A stretch of DNA of 64,000 nt. Source: Opeltia flavorubescens. Taxonomy: Eukaryota; Ascomycota; Lecanoromycetes; Teloschistales; Teloschistaceae. Location of the stretch: positions 1,116,001 through 1,180,000 of the forward strand of contig KE546973.1 in assembly GCA_000442125.1 (NCBI GenBank), written 5' to 3'. Below are positions 38,809 through 49,865 of the stretch, piece after piece (the stretch's first letter is position 1; the number at the start of each line of letters is the position of its first letter). The translations under genes were made by a program, and so were the position numbers. A model generated the notes under the pieces. That model was given only the letters and a program-made list of their open reading frames with translations, was not told the origin of the DNA and searched no databases.

Positions 38809-40048
38809 TCACCTGAAATATTCCCTTCGCTGGCCATACAAGTGGAATTGAATGAAAATCAGGACGTCTTCACCCATCGTACCTAATGGAGATGTAGGAT
38901 GTTAACGGTGTTCGAAAAGATCACGAGGGATTGCTTACCAAGCGAGCCAATCAGCCATGGTAGATTGGTTAAGAGATAGTCCCCTTGAACAGAGTGGAAT
39001 ATAATCTGCGAAATTTTAGCTGTCCTAATAGGCATTCCGTTGGAAGACTGACTTACGCTCCCGCCGTAGGTTACATTCGCTAGTAAAGACATTATGAAGA
39101 ACAAGAGGGAAAGTCCTGTTGTGTTCTCAGACGATATCTTCAACGGTAGATCTAGAGTGAAGATTACCTTCGCATGATTTTTCACGGTGATTCTTCAGTA
39201 TTTGAGGGATACGTGCACTTTGAGCATCAATTTAGCAGCGCCCAGGTACCGTTGTAAAGGTCGAATACCCAAGATAGGCGATTGCTGATGACCAGCCTAA
39301 AGCTTCGGCACCCACTGATCCTTTTACGGTTTCGATGTTGCCATCCTCATAGACTGGGATCCAAAGGCCGATTCCCCATGCAATGGCCCAACCCCCTACC
39401 CCAGCTAGACATACACCGGCGATGCTCGCTGAGTTGGCTATCCATGGTTGGCTGAAACGGCTCTTTTCAACGGGCGAAAGAAGCAAATCATTGTCACTTT
39501 CAGCGGTCCATTGCGGCTGGGACGTAGTTGAAGAGCGACGACGTGAACCTGGTAAGCCAAGGTTACTCTCTTCTTGTGATAACAATGGTCGTCGAGGGTT
39601 ATCCGATGTATTGACTTGTGTGGCAGAAGTCGTGGGTGGTGAACTAAGATAATAATGATTATAGTAAAGACACTGCAAGATCAAGACAGCATCGGCGAGA
39701 CAAAAGTAAAAGGCAAGAGCAACGACCGTAGGAACAAGTCGTGCCCAAATGGCGCCCAAGAGGTTGGTGACTATGAGAGGTTACTAATTATAATTCCTCG
39801 CTATGCAATTGAAGTACGCACGATCGCCAATGAACCAGACGGCTAAGAATGCCAGAGAAATTCCCTTTGCATTTTTTGCTTTATAATTCTCCACGAGTTG
39901 TGGTACCTTGGGAGCAGCATGAGCTTTTGGAAGCATACAATGGAATCTAAGGGAGATTCACAAGCACAAGTATCCATGCTGCCAGAGAGACAGACCCCAA
40001 TGCGCCAGAAAGTGCTTCCCTCGTGGAGAGCTCAGCCATATCTGACAT
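38809..40048 (-). CDS. PQ-loop vacuolar basic amino-acid transporter (YPQ1/RTC2-like)
   Basis: A seven-helix PQ-loop membrane protein related to yeast Ypq1-3/Rtc2 and mammalian PQLC2, which move cationic amino acids across the vacuole/lysosome membrane. Seven exons (40048-39962, 39906-39822, 39770-39269, 39217-39168, 39115-39057, 39005-38939, 38882-38809) give 307 residues, matching yeast Ypq1 in length. The two PQ motifs fall at Pro31-Gln32 (VPQLVENYK) and Pro229-Gln230 (ARIPQILKNHREKS). The GDLTNLLGA segment follows the first repeat. A long hydrophilic loop (Ser/Arg-rich) separates the two halves. The C-terminus ends in a conserved DVLIFIQF segment. The substrate is assigned from the family. 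Confidence 0.9.
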
Positions 40049-40600
40049 GAAATGACTCGAACGTCAGTGACAAAAGTCTTGTCCGATAGAGGCTCTTGGC
40101 AAACTTACTACCTAGGTTTATTACTGAACACGTGGTTTCTAAATCACACATCTCAATCGACACATCGACCTTACTATTGTGTAGATGCAGTAGATTTGAG
40201 TGCATTTGATCAATGTTTCTTCTTTATGTGAGTGCTGGTCGTGAGATATAGATAGGGGCTGCCAAGCTCATCGAACGCTCGTACTTGTACCTTACATTAG
40301 TGGCGCAGAACTTAAGGCTTTGAAGTGAATGATTAGATAAGAATCAAATGGTCTTGGCGCGAGCGAAAGGGGTCTCGCTTCATGCGGAAGACTATTTTTA
40401 CTTTTTTCTTGACATGATCACAAGAAATCATTAGATCGTCAATCCCGGTCCTCTCCCTATATTTGTTCCATCACACTCGATCCTGTCGTTATCGAACTAG
40501 CTCAGATCCCGCATCCTGCCTTTACCAACACTTACCGTCAAATCTCCCTGATACGAACCGAGTTTCTTTGCACCATCTTAAATCTGGCAATTACGAAACC
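40049..40600. promoter_or_regulatory. Divergent promoter region
   Basis: About 550 bp separates the starts of the PQ-loop gene (minus) and the MID2-like gene (plus). It contains one AGGGG (40,368-40,372), the core of the fungal stress-response element, shortly upstream of the MID2-like transcript. That element's use here is only inferred. Confidence 0.35.
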
Positions 40601-41485
40601 ATGCTTCTGAAGCCAAATTCAATCGTGTTTTGCTGGCCCTTGATACTGCTAATGCTGGCGAATACTGATGCTACCAAATTTGACAACGCTCTTCAATACC
40701 GACAAAATGTTCCTGTAGGAACCGGCGGATCAGCTTCCGCGACCCCATCGAGCTCACCTGTAGCAGCAAGCTCAGCTGCGCCGCCAGTGAGCTCAACGCA
40801 ATCTGCGGCCAATACGCCAGAACCCGCATCGTCCACCGCAGTCATCCCAGAGACGACCAGTCGACAACCGAATGATAGCCCTTCGTCTTCAACCATCATT
40901 ATTCCACCGTCGACCTCGGAGCGTAATCAAGCATCGATTTCAAGCGTACAAGACTCTAGTTCAATTGATGTTCGATCAACGACAACATCACCTCAGGATC
41001 CTCGCTCGACAGATATGTCAAGTGCAACGCAGGTTCAATCACGATCCGTTAGTAGCAAGACACAAGAGTTCGTGACAACAGTGGTCACAATCAGCAGTGG
41101 CAGCACTCATACCAACGTCTTTACGACGAGTGGCCTGGTGCCTGTTTCGACCTCATCAAGCACCTCAACAACTAAACCAAGTCTGGACACAAGTCAAAGT
41201 GACTCGAACAAATCAGGCTTAGATTCATCGCAGAAACGCATCATTATCGGGGTAGTAGTTGGGATTGGGGGAACAATCTTACTTGGCGGTATTGCCGTCG
41301 TGGCCTGGAGAATCTGGGGGCGGAAGGAACGTCCCAACGACGACGATAATGATCTTATGGGTTCACATCCAGGGTCATCTGGTCAGGAGAAGCGCAGCAG
41401 CATCAGCGGTCAGAGCCCTTTCCGATCCACCTTGGACCAGTATCACAATCATGGAGGGCCTCCCAATACAGCGTCAAACTTTTAA
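40601..41485 (+). CDS. MID2-like Ser/Thr-rich single-pass membrane protein
   Basis: Single-exon gene encoding 294 residues. The signal peptide (MLLKPNSIVFCWPLILLML...) is followed by a long, low-complexity Ser/Thr/Pro ectodomain expected to be O-mannosylated, one transmembrane helix (about residues 214-239, IIIGVVVGIGG...) and a short cytosolic tail rich in Asp and Ser. This is the layout of fungal cell-wall stress sensors of the MID2/WSC type. No cysteine-rich WSC head is present, so MID2-like is the better description. The reading frame is open upstream to an ATG at 40,463, but the ATG at 40,601 gives the proper signal peptide. Function is inferred from architecture. Confidence 0.7.
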   Translation: MLLKPNSIVFCWPLILLMLANTDATKFDNALQYRQNVPVGTGGSASATPSSSPVAASSAAPPVSSTQSAANTPEPASSTAVIPETTSRQPNDSPSSSTIIIPPSTSERNQASISSVQDSSSIDVRSTTTSPQDPRSTDMSSATQVQSRSVSSKTQEFVTTVVTISSGSTHTNVFTTSGLVPVSTSSSTSTTKPSLDTSQSDSNKSGLDSSQKRIIIGVVVGIGGTILLGGIAVVAWRIWGRKERPNDDDNDLMGSHPGSSGQEKRSSISGQSPFRSTLDQYHNHGGPPNTASNF

Positions 41486-41985
41486 ATTGCAAGCACCATG
41501 TTCGAATCACTGTTCATGCCCGTATCGTGATCGAGAAGCATTGTCGGGGTTCTAGGTTGGGGGGCCATGAATAATCGCAAGGTGTACCGGGCAAGTGATT
41601 GTTTTTGCAATAGACTACGGAATATGTATTCACGGTTAATGTCAAATCTTACGGCAGTATCTTTTAGATAATTACCTTTTGTTTTGCGTGGTAGTTTAGC
41701 CGAGTCAACGGCTTCTTGCAATACGATATCCTGACACGCCTGAATCAGACGAAGCTAAGCTAATCCCGATTGGCGTAGTGCAATTCTCGTCTGTCGTCAC
41801 GTCTAACGCGATTTTTTGTGTACCCTAGGTCATACCTTACGCCTTACGCGTGAATTAAAGCTTACAAAGTCTTTTACTATAATATGTCACCTGTCTCAAG
41901 CCTTCTTCCGAGGGCTTATACATACATGCCTTCAAGGCCGCTGGCTTCACTAGACACGAATCTCTGCTTACGGTCCCCATGGGTC
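41486..41985. other. Intergenic, nothing specific seen
   Basis: The 3' flank of the MID2-like gene and 5' flank of the next gene. The frame of the next gene is open back to an ATG at 41,884, leaving the true start between 41,884 and 41,986 undecided. Confidence 0.4.
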
Positions 41986-42659
41986 ATGTCATCCAACTCG
42001 AAGGCAGACGGATCATCACGGGCCCGTCTACCCCGATGCCAGCAGCGATCAGCTCAAGAGAGAATGCAAGTTCTTGAACGGCGTCGACAAGATTATCTCA
42101 ATAAGATCCATAAAGATGGAGATAATAAGAAATGGGAGAACCGGAGCGAGCGGGTAGAAAACCATCCCCATTTATCGGAACTAGGGACATATTTGCTGAA
42201 CAATTGGTGTAGATTCTTCATGAGGACTTTCTCAAGTACCAGCGACAATGGATTGAATCTCATGAACGATTTGCTGCCACAATACTAGAACATCCGGATG
42301 AGTATGATACGGAAGATTGGCGTAAAGATGTCTCGCGGCAAGGTTTGACTCTACACCGATCGATGAGCGATTAGATCTGACGGGTAATAGACGATGATAT
42401 GATCGATCTGGTTCTGTCCCAAGAGAACGAGGAACTACAAGCATTGGTCACCTTACTGGAGGATCAGCCCACCGAAGAACGCGAGGATTTCGAGTCGGCA
42501 AGATATGACAGTGGCGAGGAAAGCTACGATTCGATTTTCCTCGAAATTTTGAGTGGCAGTGCCGACAAGAGCGGCACTGACTCAATATCTAATGTCGATT
42601 GTACTGGCAACGACACAGAAGCAAGAGTAGACACTGAGGCTATGGATACAACATGTTGA
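41986..42659 (+). CDS. Conserved fungal protein of unknown function
   Basis: Three exons (41986-42153, 42213-42342, 42391-42659) give 188 residues. The N-terminal part is basic and helical (RSAQERMQVLERRRQDYL). The middle segment is ILHEDFLKYQRQW. The C-terminal third is acidic, with DDMIDLVLSQENEELQALV and the conserved YDSGEESYDSIFLEIL. From memory, similar DDMID...EEELQAL and YGSDEEDYD blocks occur in uncharacterised Pezizomycotina proteins. No catalytic motif is visible; a nuclear or adaptor role would be a guess. Intron 2 uses an unusual GTTTGA donor but has a good CTGAC branch site. Starting at 41,884 would add 34 residues. Confidence 0.6.
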
Positions 42660-42898
42660 AGAGATGAATAAGTGCAAGTTGTGTCGAACCAAACCTCTTC
42701 AGTGGGCTACCATCAGCGTAAAAATGGTATCAACCTAGTATGCCCGCTCGGTAGCTCTTGGGCTCGACAGACGCAAGTGTAATGATGTTGATGCGGTGGG
42801 GAATTGGTTCTCATTGCCCCAAATCTCGACATTGCCTTCAGGTTACGCAGCGGAGCGACAAGCCAGAATAACAACATCCATATATCGACATAGCTGAG

Positions 42899-43911
42899 TC
42901 ACTGCTGCGGACAGCCTGAATTTAGATCTTGTAGTGCCTCTTGTGCACCGCTCATATCCCCAACAAGATCTACAGGAGGACTACCCGCTGCTTGCATCTG
43001 TCGACCACGGTCAGTTTCTGGATCAGAATTAAATATCCAGGCTGGTATATTACCCTCTGCATCCGCTCGACAATGTATTCTCGATCCTTCGCGTTCAAGT
43101 CAGAATACGTGCTTTCCTCAAATTTTCCAACAATCTCTGCGATAAGCTCCTGCTGCTTCTCGTAGCGGACTAGGTCCTCCGGTTTAGCGGCGATCTTGTT
43201 CTTTGCCATCCACTGGGGAAACTTCTCGTTCAGCTCTTTCATCGGATCATACAGAATCTCTTTGTTCGTGAGCTGCTCCATCATGGTCATCAGCATCTTG
43301 GAGAATTCTTCGTCCCCTCCCGCACTGCCTAGGTCACCGTCCTGCATTTCTTTAAGCATACGGGCAAGAATGTCGTCGGAGTCTTGGTTTGCAGTTGCTG
43401 CAGCGTCAGCTTTATCACCGGAAGTTTGCATTCGCTCCATTGTTTTGAGTATGGCCTCCTGAAAAGATTCCTCTGGCAGAACGGACGGAGTTGCCTGGGC
43501 CTCTCCTGACCTCTGATGATCTTGAATAGGAGTCGATTCAACGGCAGCCCCTAGTTCCTGCAACATCGCTTTGATCTCATCTTGCATCTCTGGAGACTCA
43601 TCTCCATTTCCCATTAATGCCGCCATCTGTTCTTGGAGTTGTTCGTTGAAGTTGCTGACTTCGCATACTGAAGACTCATGATTCGATTCATTCTGCGAAG
43701 GGGGTAATTTCCTGGGGCCCTGCTGTCTTGCGGTTGATTTGGAGGGGGAGAACTCATCAAGAAGCTCTACTTCCGTTCAGCTCGTTTTGAGTGCTCTTGA
43801 AGGTTGGTGAATACCGTCTAAGTCATCAAGATCATCTTCATCAGGATCAGGGATATTGCGATTGGCTGTTGTGTCTGGCCCAGCCGGCTCAGTCACGATT
43901 TGTTCGATCAT
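42899..43911 (-). CDS. PEX19: Peroxisomal membrane protein import receptor PEX19
   Basis: PEX19 is the cytosolic chaperone and import receptor for peroxisomal membrane proteins and docks on PEX3. Three exons (43911-43815, 43769-43054, 42997-42899) give 303 residues. The N-terminus has the acidic DPDEDDLDDLD stretch, the centre the helical NEQLQEQMAALM and LTNKEILYDPMKELNEKFP signature, and the C-terminus MQAAGSPPVDLVGDM. The last four residues, Cys-Pro-Gln-Gln, form a CaaX box, consistent with farnesylation known for PEX19. The start is the least certain point: the frame is open upstream of 43,911, and a further 5' exon is possible. It is divergent from UBC9. Confidence 0.92.
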
Positions 43912-44704
43912 CTCCTCCCAATCATGTTTAGTGGATGAAATTAGATTAGTAATGCGACATCGATTATCATGGAGACACTGTGAGGTACGCCCGCCAGCCG
44001 TGCCAAGGTGAAATGACGTATGTAGACACAAGTTGTCTTTGAAACTTTATAATCATTCTATGAAGTAAGTTGTTATATGAGGATTCAGCTTGAACTTACC
44101 GAAGAAGCTGGATTTAAGCCCTAATCTCCTAGATCCTTGTCCATGCCTGCATGCTATCAGGCGACCCTGTATAGTCATTGAAGTCTTGGTACACGCTGTC
44201 GACGTCGCAAGTAAGGTAATCTTCCTCTTCCCCATCACTGTTTCCCACGTCCCCATTCTTCAACCGGAATATTCAAGCATACATAGGGTAAGGGTTAAAT
44301 AAGAATGTCAATCCTTATCTGAGAATAGCATCAAAATCTCACTTTGCTTTTGACGCAGGAGCCCGTGGTGACAACAATCAAGCCATTGGGCTTTCATTGA
44401 TTTGAAGCTGCTTGTTGTCCTTGTTCCTCTTCGCCTACAACTTCGCATAATCATCACCTCCTCTCTCATACATCTTCCCTACAAATCTCTCATACTGTTA
44501 TCTACATCTGGATTGGCTGCAATTCAAAAGCACAGGCGGACCAGATTGTGCAAACAAGGGCTACCAGCTTAGAGAAACAATCTCATATCATCTCTTCAGC
44601 TTGATACGGGGCCCGGGAAGCCACTACTATTCTAAGCCTGAGCTTAGCAGGAGGTCTGGTAGGTCTTTTCGCAGTGCTAGGCTATTTGAGCGACCAACGA
44701 AACC
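43912..44704. promoter_or_regulatory. Divergent region between PEX19 and UBC9
   Basis: About 790 bp holds both 5' flanks. Close to UBC9 it is pyrimidine-rich (CCTCCTCTCTCATACATC), common in fungal core promoters. Short frames on both strands have no recognisable product. Confidence 0.4.
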
Positions 44705-45344
44705 ATGTCGTTGTGTCAGAACCGACTTCAGGAGGAGCGGTCAGTGCTACTATTACCATTCTTTGTAACGCTGGATCCAGACTAAATCTACGATTTTGGT
44801 GCAGGAGGCAATGGCGTCGAGATCATCCTTTTGGTTTCTTTGCAAANCCTGTCCGCACGCCGCAAGGAGTGCTCGATCTGAAGAATTGGGAATGTGGGGT
44901 ACCAGGGAGAGATAAGACGTTATGGGAGGGAGGCTTATTTAAATTGACGGTAGCCTTTCCTGACGGTCAGTTCACTGTGAGATCACTTGCAACAGTCGGC
45001 AAACTTACGCTACATTAGAGTACCCTACCAAGCCGCCAAAATGTAAAGACTGCTGAAGTTGCATATTGCAAAAGCACTGATAAAGTTCAGGCAAATTTGT
45101 CCCGCCACTATTCCATCCGAATGTATATCCCTCGGGCACTGTATGTCTCTCAATCCTCAATGAAGAGGAAGGGTGGAAACCAGCCATCACGATCAAGCAG
45201 ATTCTTCTTGGAATCCAAGATCTCCTGGACGATCCAAATCCAGAATCTCCGGCACAGGCTGAAGCATACAATCTATACAAGAAAGACCGTCAAGCGTACG
45301 ACAAAAAGGTTAAGCAGATTGTGAAGGAGAACCCTGCGCCATAA
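44705..45344 (+). CDS. UBC9: SUMO-conjugating enzyme UBC9
   Basis: E2 enzyme that takes SUMO from the AOS1-UBA2 E1 and passes it to lysines of nuclear targets. Four exons (44705-44739, 44805-44965, 45019-45042, 45091-45344) give 157 residues, the yeast length. The N-terminus reads [19 protein letters not shown]. The catalytic centre is [15 protein letters not shown] with active Cys92, followed by [21 protein letters not shown]. Exon 3 is only 24 nt. One ambiguous base (44,847) falls in an AAN codon expected to be Lys in FFAKPV. All junctions preserve frame. Confidence 0.97.
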
Positions 45345-45692
45345 GCGACGGAGCTGGCTTGGGTTTGGTGATTATTCGGCAGTTATTATGGCGCATTTGT
45401 TCTGAGGGATTCGATGGATACTTATCCATTAGGTTTGTTATTTCCATTGATAGAGAATTCAATCGAGATCTGAAATGTCCCCCAATCTTTAGACGCATTC
45501 CACCTACTCCAGTGCCCCGGAAAGCCACCCCCACCTCTGGTGCCTTATCTTATCGCTTTTGATGTGCTCGACTACCTATTTGGTGGTGACTCAAGTTTGA
45601 AGCAGTGTATCAAATTGAAAGTTGAGAGTTGGCACCAACTAAGCGCTCCATCAGTACTTATTACACAACTGTCTCTGGATCTCGTACTGACA
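45345..45692. other. Intergenic UBC9-asparagine synthetase
   Basis: About 350 bp of mixed sequence; no gene or clear regulatory site seen. Confidence 0.4.
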
Positions 45693-47859
45693 ATGTGTGG
45701 AATCTTCGCTTGCCATTGGTCAGTACATCCGCGCACTGACACGAGTCTAGTCCTAGGAGTGAACTTCAACTCACCATCCAGACAGTCATCCTGATGTACA
45801 AAAGTTCAAATCTACCGCACTGCGGATGGCCAAGGCGTATGACAAGGATTGGTACTTCTTGTTTTCCATTGACTAACGCCCCACAGCGCCAGGCATCGTG
45901 GTCCCGACTGGAGTATGCCATTTCTCGATCATGCTAGCCTTTCAAGATGCTGATTATTGCATTCGTAAGGTGGAAATTTCGTCGCTAACAGCACGAGTAC
46001 GGATCCTGTTATCTGACTAGCATACTTCTATTATTTTTGACCAAAACTAGTATTGGCCCATGAACGTTTGAGTATTGTCGGCGTTGGTCTGAGCCCATAC
46101 CCTGGTAACTGCTTGTGTGTTGAAACTTTTCAGATACGGGCGCTCAGCCGTTACTCAACGAAGATGGTTCACTATCACTTGCAGTCAATGGTGAAATCTA
46201 CAATCATAGGGTCCTCCGCAAGCACTTGAACAAACCCTATGACTTCAAAACTCACTCAGATTGTGAAGTTATCATACCTCTGGTCAGTCTGAACATCATC
46301 GACCTTAAAGCTTACTGAAGGTGCTGTAGTATATGGAACATGATCTAGATGCTCCTAAATACCTCGATGGGATGTTTTCTTGGGTTCTATACGACAAAAC
46401 CCGTGATCGTATCATTGCTGCACGAGATCCTATAGGTATCACCAGCTTTTACCAAGGATGGTCAAGCAAGACCCCTGGCGCGGTATATTTTGCGTCAGAG
46501 CTAAAATGCCTCCATCCTGTATGCGATAAGATCATAACGTTTCCTCCGGGGCACATCTACGATTCTGCGACTGACAGTACTACACGTTACTTCCATCCGG
46601 GATGGTGGAATCCGCACGACATTCCCACAACGCCCGTGGATTACAAGAAATTGAGAACATCTCTCGAGCGATCTGTCCGTAAACGGCTCATGGCTGAGGT
46701 TCCATACGGCGTTCTCCTCTCAGGCGGTCTTGACTCTAGCTTGGTCGCCTCAATTGCACAGCGAGAAACAATGCGACTCCGACGTGTGCAAAATGATCAA
46801 GCTAGTGGCCGAGATTCCGTTGAAAAGCAGCCTGGGGAGGAACTGGTCGGGATTGATGACGAAAACGAATTGTCTACGGTCACCTGGCTACCACAGCTTC
46901 ATTCGTTCTCTATAGGACTCCCCAATGCGCCAGACTCGAAAGCAGCTTTGGAAGTGGCCAAGTTCCTTGGAACCAAACATCATAGTTTCACCTTTACGAT
47001 TGAGGATGGTCTTAATGCGCTATCAGATGTCATCTATCACCTTGAAACCTACGACGTTACTACAATACGAGCATCTACCCCAATGTTCCTACTCAGCCGG
47101 AAAATCAAGGCCATGGGGGTTAAGATGGTCCTTAGTGGTGAAGGAAGTGACGAGATATTTGGAGGTTACCTGTACTTCCACGCAGCACCGAGTAAAGAAG
47201 CCTTTCACGAAGAAACTGTCCGGCGGATAAAGAATCTGCACTTGTCGGACTGCCTTCGAGCTAACAAGTCGACCGCTGCATGGGGAGTTGAGGCCCGTGT
47301 ACCCTTCCTCGATCGAGAGGTACCTTATCACGGTGATCCAGGGATGTGTAGCTAGCTGACCGACGGTAGTTTGTCGAGAACGCTATGAGTATCGATCCCT
47401 CCGAGAAGCTAATAAGTAAAGGTCGTATAGAAAAATATGTCCTACGAAAGGCTTTCGATACCAGTGACGAGCCAGACACGCAATCGTACCTGCCTGAACA
47501 TATTCTTTGGAGACAAAAAGAGCAATTCAGTGATGGTGTCGGCTACGGATGGATTGATGCATTGAAAGGTAACGCAGAAAAGAATGTGAGCGATGAACAG
47601 ATGAAGCGACCCAAGGCGGAGTGGGGCAGCGACGTGCCAGACACCAAAGAAGCATACTGGTATCGTCTCATGTTTGACGAGCTTTTCCCTCCCCAGTGTG
47701 CGTCCACAGTCATGCGATGGACACCAACATGGACGAAGCAGACAGATCCCAGTGGAAGGTGAGCCAGAGTCCGAGGGACACAGGCCAACACTCCGAGCTG
47801 ACCTGCAAATTAGGGCGATAGCTACGCATCTAGCCAAGTACGATAATGAGGTCTTATGA
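45693..47859 (+). CDS. Asparagine synthetase (glutamine-hydrolysing)
   Basis: Converts aspartate, glutamine and ATP to asparagine, glutamate, AMP and PPi. Nine exons (45693-45718, 45786-45836, 45887-45912, 45970-45996, 46051-46086, 46134-46282, 46330-47319, 47370-47758, 47814-47859) give 579 residues, close to yeast Asn1/Asn2. The class II glutaminase domain starts MCGIFAC with nucleophile Cys2 and includes RHRGPDWS and NGEIYNH. The synthetase domain has the PP-loop SGGLDSS at residues 236-242, then [11 protein letters not shown] and [10 protein letters not shown]. The C-terminus carries [11 protein letters not shown]. The first five exons are tiny (26-51 nt), an intron-dense 5' end. The alternative 340-codon frame starting at 46,333 is only the large exon 7. 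Confidence 0.96.
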
Positions 47860-48332
47860 ATCTAATATGCTGCTTGTCATTTCAGCCTTTGGGGATGGCA
47901 ACTGTCTATTCAAAATGTGTTGGCGGATGAGTCATAATGCAGCAATCATGAAAATGACATTCCTCTGTAATCGTCGATAGGTTTTACCGTATGCTATTGC
48001 AAGAAGTATCATAGCGTCATCTGTTGATCCAAAGCATGACCGCTGATTATCAGGACTAAAGCCTAGCAATATGTACGGAAGTTAAGGTAGGTTTACCCCG
48101 GATGTTACACCACCGAGCACCTCATACTGGGGTACCTTACTTGATCGAGCTCATGGATACGCCTACTTCTACTTTGGGTATAGACTAGATCAAAAACGAG
48201 AACTCTTGGCTGCGTACGACATTAGCGTACGAAGTTAATCTTCGAGAAGTTTTTGTTTCGGTCCAAGCATATTTGCCAATCGACCCAGGCTCGTCTTTTG
48301 TGAGACACGATATTCTCAAGCACGATACAAAA
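47860..48332. other. Intergenic, porin promoter region
   Basis: About 470 bp of 3' flank of asparagine synthetase and 5' flank of the porin gene. A 99-codon frame on the minus strand runs through the porin start region and is not believed. Confidence 0.4.
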
Positions 48333-49565
48333 ATGTCTCTTCCACCACCAGCCTTCTCCGACATTGCAAAAGCATCTAACGACGTGAGAATCCCTTTTTC
48401 AAGCTTTGGCTCCTCCAGCTCACCAACATTGCACAGCTCATCAATCGGGACTTCTATCACACTGCAGCTGGTTGTCACTTTCAATTGTGCTATCTAGAGT
48501 ATGTCGACTGACGTGTCAAAGCCAACCTCGAGGTCAAGTCGAAAGCCCCCAATGGTGTTAGCTTCAATGTTAAGGGAAAATCTGCCCATGAAGGCTCAAC
48601 GAGCGGCTCGGTAAGCATATGCTCATTGTATCTCACCATACTCATAGAAGCTGATAGTGAGCTGTTAAGATTGAGGGCAAATACGTTGATGCATCGTCAG
48701 GTACGCGAAATTTCTTGTGCAGGATGACCAGCACATCGTCCTCAAAATCGAGAATAGCTTTTGTAGCCCAATGGACTCATGTATTGACTACATCGCGCCA
48801 TCCAGGTATCACCCTGACCCAGGGCTGGACCACGAGCAATGTCCTGAACTCTAAGTTTGAACTTGACAACCAGATTGCCAAAGGCTTGAAAGCCGAGCTT
48901 GCAACAGATTTTGTCCCATCCTCTAAGAACTTCGGAGCCAAGCTTAATCTCCACTTCAAGCAGCCAAACTTCCACGCTCGTGCCTTTTTCGACATGATGA
49001 AGGGACCTACGGCTAACATCGACGCCGTCCTCGGACGCGAGGGCTTTTTGGTTGGGGCGGAAGCTGGATACGACGTGCAGAAAGCGGCCATTACAAGATA
49101 CTCCGCTGCAGTGGGCTATGCTGTTCCCCAGTACAGCGCCGCCATAACCGCAACCAACAACTTAAGCGTTTTCTCAGCCGCATACTATCACAAAGTCAAT
49201 TCGGAAGTTGAGGCTGGTGCCAAAGCAACATGGGACTCGAAAGGTAGCAACAACGTTGGCCTTGAAGTTGCTAGTAAATACAGGTTGGATCCCACATCTT
49301 TTGCAAAGGTTAGTGTACTCTAATTGCCATAAAATGGAAGTGATGATTCTAATCTTGTAGGCCAAAGTAAACGACAGGGGTATCGCATCTTTAGCCTACA
49401 ACGTTTTGCTCAGGAGCGGCGTGACTGCTGGTGTGGGGGTTTCTCTCGATACTCAGAAGCTGAATGAATCTGCCCATAAGGTTCGCAACCGGCTCGTCCC
49501 CAGTAATATGTGATATCAGCTAAAGTAATTTATAGGTCGGCACACATTTTGAATTTAGCGGGTAG
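48333..49565 (+). CDS. POR1: Mitochondrial outer-membrane porin (VDAC)
   Basis: Voltage-dependent anion channel, a beta barrel that passes ATP, ADP and metabolites across the mitochondrial outer membrane. Seven exons (48333-48383, 48437-48470, 48522-48610, 48670-48700, 48806-49308, 49361-49480, 49536-49565) give 285 residues, the normal VDAC length. The N-terminus is MSLPPPAFSDIAKASND with the amphipathic helix. Barrel strands include ITLTQGWTTSNVLNSKFELD and GREGFLVGAEAGYDVQ, and the C-terminus GTHFEFSG is the end strand used for SAM-dependent insertion. Two introns use off-consensus donors (GTTGTC at 48,471 and GTTCGC at 49,481). Intron 4 is 105 nt, the longest in the gene. Confidence 0.96.
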
Positions 49566-49865
49566 TTATCTCTCGAAAAAGCTTCTTCGCCCTTCAACAG
49601 CCAGTCGATCTTGATCAGAAGGTGTTGGTATTGGACCACTTCTTTCCACTACACTGCTATGGCTGTAGACTTCAAAATTGCCATTCGACATGTACAATCA
49701 GCTGTGTTTCTTAATTCCATATTCAGTGTACACTACCTTGAGGTGCGGAATTGAGAAGTTTGTAAAAATGTTCCTGTTCAACCAATTCATTCAGTATACC
49801 ATTGTTTGGCTGGTGCTAAATTGACTTCGCCTCCCACATCTGTCTAAAACGCCCACAAGATTCGT
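49566..49865. other. Convergent 3' flanks
   Basis: About 300 bp between the stop codons of the porin gene (plus) and the J-domain gene (minus). Nothing specific is seen. Confidence 0.4.

Noticed and set aside
48185-48484. 99-codon minus-strand ORF at the porin start
   Set aside because: It is antisense to porin exons 1-2 and shows no domain.
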